46,177 bases of DNA from Lachnospiraceae bacterium (lineage in GTDB: Bacteria; Bacillota; Clostridia; Lachnospirales; Lachnospiraceae). The stretch is taken from positions 1 to 46,177 of the forward strand of contig JAFQZU010000040.1 in the NCBI GenBank assembly GCA_017405805.1. Reading direction: 5' to 3'. The stretch's first letter is position 1, and each line of letters opens with the position of its first letter. The notes below the pieces were generated by a model. That model did not search any database. It was not told the origin of the DNA and worked only from the letters and a program-made list of their open reading frames with translations. The position numbers and the translations under genes are program-made. Below are positions 41,327 to 46,177 of this stretch, piece after piece.

Positions 41327-42477
41327 CAGTCCAGATAGTCCTTCAGCTTGCGGCTGCGGGAGGGATGGCGGAGCTTGCGCAGGGCTTTCGCCTCGATCTG
41401 TCTGATACGCTCACGGGTGACGTTGAACTCCTTGCCCACTTCCTCCAGCGTGCGGGAGCGGCCGTCGTCCAGGCCAATGCGCAGGCGCAGCACTTTCTGC
41501 TCTCTCTCCGTCAGCGTGCTGAGCACCTCCACCAGCTGTTCCTTCAGCAGTGTGAAGGCCGCAGCTTCCGCGGGCACGGGCACGTTGTCGTCCTGAATGA
41601 AGTCGCCCAGATGGCTGTCTTCCTCCTCGCCGATGGGCGTCTCCAGAGAGACGGGTTCCTGGGAGATCTTGAGGATCTCGCGCACTCTCTCAACGGGGAT
41701 CTCCATTCTCTCGGCGATCTCCTCGGGAGTAGGTTCGCGCCCCAGCTCCTGCAGGAGCTGTCTGCTGACACGTACCAGCTTGTTGATGGTCTCCACCATA
41801 TGCACGGGAATGCGGATGGTCCTGGCCTGGTCCGCTATGGCGCGGGTGATGGCCTGGCGGATCCACCATGTCGCATAAGTGGAGAACTTAAAGCCCTTGC
41901 GGAAGTCGAACTTCTCGACCGCCTTGATCAGGCCAAGGTTCCCCTCCTGGATCAGGTCAAGGAAAAGCATGCCGCGGCCGACGTAGCGCTTCGCGATGCT
42001 GACGACGAGACGGAGGTTTGCTTCGGCAAGACGCTTTTTGGCCTCCTCGTCCCCCTCTTCCATGCGCATGGCCAGTTCTTTTTCCTCCTCAGCCGTAAGG
42101 AGCGGCACTTTGCCGATCTCCTTGAGGTACATGCGGACCGGATCCTCGATATTGACACTGTCCGGCACGGACAGGTCCATCATGCTGACGTCCGTGTCCT
42201 CGGGATTGTCCTCGATGATGAGGAGCTCCTCGTCGGGCACATCGTCCTCCTCCTCGCGGACCTGCATCACGTCGATCCCATGGCCCTCAAGCGTCTGGAC
42301 GACCAGATCGTAGCGCTCGTCGTCAAGATCGATGTCGTGCATTTCCTCGCGGATCTCGTGCTCCTCGATCATGTTCTTCTTGGTCTTGCCCTTTTCCACA
42401 AGGTGATCGATCCGCCTGAGGAACTCCTCGGGAGTGATGTTGTCGGTCTCTTTGTTTTTTTGATTATCCTTAGCCAT
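41326..42477 (-). CDS. sigA: primary sigma factor SigA (RpoD)
   Basis: About 383 residues with a short acidic region 1.1, then region 1.2/2 ([67 protein letters not shown]), region 3 and region 4 ([33 protein letters not shown]). It recognises the TTGACA/TATAAT promoters seen throughout this window. I prefer the ATG at 42477 (AAAGGAAAG just before); one at 42492 is also possible. It follows dnaG directly, the classic dnaG-sigA arrangement. Confidence 0.97.
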   Translation of the reverse strand: MAKDNQKNKETDNITPEEFLRRIDHLVEKGKTKKNMIEEHEIREEMHDIDLDDERYDLVVQTLEGHGIDVMQVREEEDDVPDEELLIIEDNPEDTDVSMMDLSVPDSVNIEDPVRMYLKEIGKVPLLTAEEEKELAMRMEEGDEEAKKRLAEANLRLVVSIAKRYVGRGMLFLDLIQEGNLGLIKAVEKFDFRKGFKFSTYATWWIRQAITRAIADQARTIRIPVHMVETINKLVRVSRQLLQELGREPTPEEIAERMEIPVERVREILKISQEPVSLETPIGEEEDSHLGDFIQDDNVPVPAEAAAFTLLKEQLVEVLSTLTEREQKVLRLRIGLDDGRSRTLEEVGKEFNVTRERIRQIEAKALRKLRHPSRSRKLKDYLD

Positions 42478-42493
42478 TTGCTTTCCTTTCATC

Positions 42494-44371
42494 TCAAAGG
42501 GCGAATTTGGCCTGCCCTGCTTTTTCCAGCTCTCTCTTGGCCCGCAGCATCTCCTCCATGGAGGGCGGCTCCGGCGACTGCATCAGCCTTCGGAAGGCAT
42601 CATTTTTGACGGTATACACAAGGTCCCGCAGCGCCCGCTCGCGGTCGCGCTTTTCGGTGATCCCCTTCAGGTGCTCCTGAAAGATCCCCGCCGCGGCTTC
42701 CTGCTCCTTTTCGTCGGCAAACTGCCCGATCACGGCCGCGACGCACCCCTGCCCCGCGCCGCTCTCCAGCGCGCCGAACAGGTACTCCGCGGTCTTCCTC
42801 AGGATCCCCTCGTCAAAATCCTCCGCCCCCACATACGGCCTCACCGCCGTCAGAACAGAGGGCTCATCGGCGATCCACGTGAGCAGGCACCGCTGGGCCC
42901 GCCCCGCCGCCGTATCTTTGCGTTCGTTCCGGCGTCTCTGCTCGCCGCCGGGGATATCGCCGGGGATGTTCCCGTCCCCTTGTCCGTCCAATACGCTCTG
43001 CTGCCTGCGCGGATTGCCTCCCCCGCTTTTACCGTAGGAAGAATCCGTCACACCGGCTCTTCCGTAGGAAGGATTCCCTCCGCCGACCCTTCTGTAGGAG
43101 GCCACCGACTTTCTGAGCGCTTCCTCCGAAATCCGGTAGCGTGCGCAGACTTCGCGTATATAATTGTCCCGTTCGATCTCGTCCTCGAAGGCGCACAGTT
43201 TGCCCGCGATAGCACGGTGAAAGGCCGTTCTCTGGGCCGGATCGTCCATCCGGTACTGGCCCTCCATCATGCGCACCTCGAAGAAAAAGCTGTTCTCCGC
43301 GTCGCGGATCCGCTCCCGGAAGGCCTCTTTTCCGAACCGCTTCATGAATTCGTCCGGATCCTTGGCGGGACGCATGTTGATGACCTTCGCATTGATGCCG
43401 GCCGAGTCCAGAATGCCGATCCCTCGCCGCGACGCCCGTACGCCTGCCTCGTCGCTGTCGTAGGCGAGACACACCGTTGTGACGTATCGCTTGAGCAGGG
43501 CCGCCTGCCCCTCCGTAAAGGAGGTTCCGAGCGAAGCCACCGCCTGCGTAAAGCCGGCCTGATGCATGGCGATCACGTCCATATACCCCTCGCACAGGAT
43601 CCATTCGTTCGCCTTCGACCGCTTGGCCAGGTGGAGCCTGTACAGGTTGCGGCTCTTGTCAAAGACCGCCGTCTCCGGCGAGTTCAGGTACTTGGGCTTC
43701 GCGTCTCCCATGACGCGCCCGCCAAAACCGATCACCTGTCCCCGCAGATCCTGGATCGGAAACATGACTCGGTTCCAGAACTTGTCGTGGATGCCCCTTT
43801 TCTCGTCAAAAACAGCCACCCCCGCCTCCAGGATCACATCGTCGGAAAACCCTTTGCTGCGAAGATGGGCGACCAGGTCATTCCCGGCGCCGTCCGCAAA
43901 TCCAAGCCCGAAGGCGTGGATGGTCTCCGGCGTCAGCTGCCTCTCCACAAGGTAGGCGAGGCCTTTCCGCCCTTTGGGCGAGCGCAGGAGCTTGTAGTAA
44001 TAGATCGCCGTCTCCTTGTTGACGGCCATCAAGAGCTTTCTGTGCTCCTCCCGCTTTCTGGCCTCCTCGCTGTAATTGACCTCGGGGAGCTTGATCCCGG
44101 CCCGGTCCGCCAGGGTCTGCAGGGCCTCCTGAAAGCTGTAGTTCTCATATTTCATCAGGAAGGTGGCCGCGTTTCCGCCCGCGCCGCAGCCAAAACAATA
44201 AAACATCTGCTTAGGCTCCGACACCGAAAAGGACCCGGTCTTCTCATTATGAAACGGGCACAGCCCGAAATAATTGCTGCCCTGTTTTTTCAGGTGCACG
44301 TAGGAAGACACCACGTCGACAATATTGTTGCTGCGCAGCACCTCCTCGACTACTTCGTCAGGATAGTACAT
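42494..44371 (-). CDS. dnaG: DNA primase
   Basis: The 625-residue primase has an N-terminal zinc-binding domain (Cys38, His41, Cys59, Cys62 in LCPFHNEKT and [10 protein letters not shown]), a TOPRIM catalytic core (CEGYMDV, YDSDEAG) and a C-terminal helicase-binding domain. The linker between core and C-terminal domain (residues 425-454) is made of three 10-residue repeats ([30 protein letters not shown]), followed by a Gly/Arg-rich stretch. It makes RNA primers at the fork. It lies between dgt and sigA. Confidence 0.97.
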   Translation of the reverse strand: MYYPDEVVEEVLRSNNIVDVVSSYVHLKKQGSNYFGLCPFHNEKTGSFSVSEPKQMFYCFGCGAGGNAATFLMKYENYSFQEALQTLADRAGIKLPEVNYSEEARKREEHRKLLMAVNKETAIYYYKLLRSPKGRKGLAYLVERQLTPETIHAFGLGFADGAGNDLVAHLRSKGFSDDVILEAGVAVFDEKRGIHDKFWNRVMFPIQDLRGQVIGFGGRVMGDAKPKYLNSPETAVFDKSRNLYRLHLAKRSKANEWILCEGYMDVIAMHQAGFTQAVASLGTSFTEGQAALLKRYVTTVCLAYDSDEAGVRASRRGIGILDSAGINAKVINMRPAKDPDEFMKRFGKEAFRERIRDAENSFFFEVRMMEGQYRMDDPAQRTAFHRAIAGKLCAFEDEIERDNYIREVCARYRISEEALRKSVASYRRVGGGNPSYGRAGVTDSSYGKSGGGNPRRQQSVLDGQGDGNIPGDIPGGEQRRRNERKDTAAGRAQRCLLTWIADEPSVLTAVRPYVGAEDFDEGILRKTAEYLFGALESGAGQGCVAAVIGQFADEKEQEAAAGIFQEHLKGITEKRDRERALRDLVYTVKNDAFRRLMQSPEPPSMEEMLRAKRELEKAGQAKFAL

Positions 44372-44391
44372 ATTCTAAGAATCGACCCCTT

Positions 44392-45399
44392 TTATAGCAC
44401 GGACCACTTTCTGGGCACGAACAGCTCCTCATACCGCTGTATGGCATAGCGGTCCGACATGGCGCTGATCCAGTCGCAGGCCGCCCGGCTCCGGCTCGTA
44501 CCCTCTTCCATCATCCTTCTCTGCAGCGCCGGCATCTCGTCCGGATGCTCCATATAGTACTCGTAGAGCGCCTCCACCAGATGCTCCGCGCGGCTCTCCT
44601 GGGACTTGGCCGCCGGATTGGTGTAAACCCGCTCGAACATGAACCTTCGCAGATCCTTCATGGCCTGCGCCACATCTTCCGACATGGTGATCACAGGCTT
44701 TCCCCTGCTGGACGTGATGATGTCGTGAATAAAATGATCCAGCCGCTCGCCCAGCGTGTGCCCCAGCACCTCCGTGATGGCGTCCGGCATATCCTCCTCC
44801 GTCAGAATCCCGGCGCGGATGGCGTCGTCCATGTCGTGGTGGAAGTATGCGATTTTGTCGGAGAGGCGGACGATCTGCCCCTCCAGCGTAAACGGCATGC
44901 CCGCGGTCTGGTGATTGAGGATCCCGTCCCGCACTTCCATCGTCAGGTTCAGGCCCTTGCCGTCCTTCTCCAGAATGTCCACGATCCGCAGACTCTGCTC
45001 ATTGTGCCGAAACCCCTCGTCGCAGACACGGTTGAGCGCGCGCTCCCCCGCATGCCCGAAAGGCGTGTGCCCGATATCATGTCCCAGCGAGATCGCCTCC
45101 ACCAGATCCTCGTTCAGGCGCAGCGCCTTGGCGATGGTCCTGGCATTCTGGGACACCTCCAGCGTATGCGTCATCCTAGTCCGGTAATGATCCCCGTTGG
45201 GCGACAAAAACACCTGCGTCTTATCCTTGAGCCGCCGGAACGACTTACTGTGCAGGATCCGATCCCTGTCGCGCTGAAAAACAGGCCGGATGTCACACTG
45301 TTCCTCCGGCTTATTCCTTCCCCTCGAGCGCACGGAAAGCGACGCCCACGGTGCAAGGATCTCTTCTTCCCTTATTTCAAGCTCTTCTCTGATCGTCAA
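44392..45399 (-). CDS. dgt: dGTPase-like deoxynucleotide triphosphohydrolase
   Basis: The 335-residue HD protein has metal ligands His78 (MTHTLEVSQ) and His107-Asp108 (SLGHDIGHTPFGHAGE), plus FRRLKDKTQVF near the N-terminus as in type 2 dGTPases. It splits dNTPs into nucleoside and triphosphate. The start is TTG at 45399 with GAGG at 7-base spacing. It leads the dgt-dnaG-sigA run. I see no clear promoter in the 180 bases upstream, which are A+T rich. Confidence 0.92.
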   Translation of the reverse strand: MTIREELEIREEEILAPWASLSVRSRGRNKPEEQCDIRPVFQRDRDRILHSKSFRRLKDKTQVFLSPNGDHYRTRMTHTLEVSQNARTIAKALRLNEDLVEAISLGHDIGHTPFGHAGERALNRVCDEGFRHNEQSLRIVDILEKDGKGLNLTMEVRDGILNHQTAGMPFTLEGQIVRLSDKIAYFHHDMDDAIRAGILTEEDMPDAITEVLGHTLGERLDHFIHDIITSSRGKPVITMSEDVAQAMKDLRRFMFERVYTNPAAKSQESRAEHLVEALYEYYMEHPDEMPALQRRMMEEGTSRSRAACDWISAMSDRYAIQRYEELFVPRKWSVL

Positions 45400-45534
45400 T
45401 GATATGCCTCATATGCGAAAAAACGCGGCTTTTCATGTCCTGAAGTACTAACAGATAATATTGCAGATTGGTTACATGACATTATCCTACTTATTCTATT
45501 CCGCACAGTTCTTGAATTTCCTTTTAAAAAATAT

Positions 45535-45576
45535 AAAAAAAATATTAAAAAAGGACCTGCGTCTTTCGCAAGTCCT
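45535..45576 (-). terminator. tRNA-Val operon terminator
   Basis: Stem AGGAC(T)TGCG / CGCA(G)GTCCT with a 5-base loop, followed on the minus strand by TTTTTTAATATTTTTTT. It lies directly after the tRNA-Val(GAC) gene. Confidence 0.85.
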
Positions 45577-45581
45577 ATTCG

Positions 45582-45655
45582 TGGAACCGACGGGGCTCGA
45601 ACCCATGACCTCCCGCACGTCAAGCGGACGCTCATCCCAGCTGAGCTACGGTTCC
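45582..45655 (-). tRNA. tRNA-Val (anticodon GAC)
   Basis: A 74-nt tRNA on the minus strand. The acceptor stem GGAACCG pairs with CGGTTCC, the D arm is GCTC/GAGC, the anticodon loop is TTGACGT (anticodon GAC, reading GUC and GUU), and the T loop is TTCGAGC. CCA is not encoded. It is second in the two-tRNA unit. Confidence 0.95.
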
Positions 45656-45705
45656 ATCTCATATTAAATTGTGCCGCTTTGATACTCTGAGATCGACAGC
45701 GACAG

Positions 45706-45779
45706 TGGAACCGACGAGGCTCGAACTCGTGACCTCTCGCGTGTGAGGCGAACGCTCATCCCAGCTGAGCTACGGTTCC
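45706..45779 (-). tRNA. tRNA-Val (anticodon CAC)
   Basis: A 74-nt tRNA nearly identical to its neighbour in acceptor and D arms, with anticodon loop CTCACAC (anticodon CAC, reading GUG) and stems changed in compensatory fashion. CCA is not encoded. It is first in the unit, 50 bases before tRNA-Val(GAC). Confidence 0.95.
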
Positions 45780-45821
45780 GTTTCTACCTTGCTAAAGGGG
45801 TCTTCCGCAAGGCACTTCTGT

Positions 45822-45850
45822 AGTGTATTACATCCTTTCTGAAATGTCAA
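45822..45850 (-). promoter_or_regulatory. tRNA-Val promoter
   Basis: Minus strand: perfect TTGACA (45850-45845), 17-bp spacer, TACACT (45827-45822). The hairpin repeat array begins 3 bases upstream of the -35 box. Confidence 0.8.
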
Positions 45851-45852
45851 GC

Positions 45853-46051
45853 GATTAGTTGAAGGCATTTTCTGCTATTTTTTTGGCTTTTTTGGGGCTT
45901 AGCTGAGGTGGGGCTCTGCTATCATTCTTGATTCCTTGGGATTAGCTGAGGGGCTTTGCTATTTCTTTAGTTCCCTTGAGGCTTAGCTGAGGATGGACTC
46001 TGCTACTATTCTAGATTCCTTAGGGATTAGCTGAGAGCTTCTGCTAAAAAT
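45853..46051. repeat. degenerate ~43-bp hairpin repeats
   Basis: Five units start at 45853, 45897, 45940, 45981 and 46025 (spacing 44, 43, 41, 44). Each has the core TTAGCTGAG...CTCTGCTA, which folds as TAGC-T-GAG paired with CTC-T-GCTA around a T/T mismatch. Units begin alternately GATT and GCTT, which suggests an 85-bp double unit. A weaker copy (TAGCAAG...CTGCTAAA) lies near 46129, and another begins at 46167 at the window end. The remainder to 46177 is A+T rich, with no gene seen. The period is not a multiple of three. Confidence 0.8.
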
Positions 46052-46177
46052 CAAAAAATATCGGGACACTTCAAGTCACCAGAAGCGAAATCTACTAATA
46101 AGAAACATGAAATCAAGATATATAGCAAGTTAAGATTCTGCTAAACCTCCACTAAGATAATCTATCTAGCTGAGTCC

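Noticed and set aside
45396-45667. Short open frames over the tRNA-Val(GAC) gene
   Set aside because: They read through a clear tRNA and its terminator and have no ribosome site or family similarity.

Overview
The window reads as a chromosomal core segment of a low-branching Clostridia member, most probably a Lachnospiraceae-type Firmicute. The evidence is the gene order (rplU-prp-rpmA-obgE-yhbY-nadD-yqeK-rsfS; dnaG-sigA-trmK-nif3), an L27 precursor with the Firmicute cleavage motif, RecU instead of RuvC, a Gram-positive type LexA box, a zinc-binding L28, a GerW/YtfJ sporulation protein and Asp23/FakA/DegV proteins. Coding DNA is clearly G+C rich, and this creates very long antisense open frames that are not genes. 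Nearly everything lies on the minus strand. Only lexA, rpmB and rpsT are on the plus strand.

Layout. 1-970: autoregulated lexA and its terminator. 1046-1445: a non-coding array of five 80-bp tandem repeats, lying between the lexA terminator and the terminator of the leftward ribosome-assembly operon. 1535-5837: rsfS, yqeK, nadD, yhbY, obgE, rpmA, prp, rplU. 6001-10984: histidine operon hisZ-G-D-B-IE, read from a strong promoter with a TrpR-operator-like palindrome just downstream. 11100-13261: recU, an RluA-family pseudouridine synthase and a small membrane protein. 13349-15086: rsmD, coaD and a DivIVA-like coiled-coil protein. 15251-23650: degV, type IIA topoisomerase B and A subunits (topoisomerase IV-like), and a 1091-residue c-di-GMP protein. 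23751-27924: asp23 (yloU), fakA-like yloV, recG. 28166-28351: rpmB. 28482-32052: licD, a glycosyltransferase, an unknown 113-residue protein, ytfI (DUF2953) and gerW. 32133-34784: a CbiMQO cobalt/nickel transporter, divergent from rpsT with overlapping -35 boxes. 35363-37554: two CobW/G3E metal-chaperone GTPases. 37618-37967: RNase P RNA. 38015-45399: dgt, dnaG, sigA, trmK, nif3 and a TGS-uridine-kinase-like protein. 45582-45779: two tRNA-Val genes. 45853-46177: an A+T-richer array of about 43-bp hairpin repeats running to the window end.

How the genes work together. Most blocks are housekeeping: ribosome assembly (Obg, YhbY, RsfS, RsmD), replication and transcription (DnaG, SigA, topoisomerase), histidine synthesis, exogenous fatty-acid activation (DegV + FakA) and cell-envelope decoration (LicD + glycosyltransferase). 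The less ordinary content is a transition-metal block (CbiMQO plus two G3E GTPases, one with about 40 histidines and one fused to a YcgQ-like domain), the multi-output c-di-GMP protein, HisIE with a degenerate HisA/HisF-like front half, and two unrelated arrays of dyad-containing intergenic repeats. In-frame tandem repeats also occur in linkers or tails of several housekeeping proteins. I found no prophage, insertion sequence, CRISPR array or defence island.
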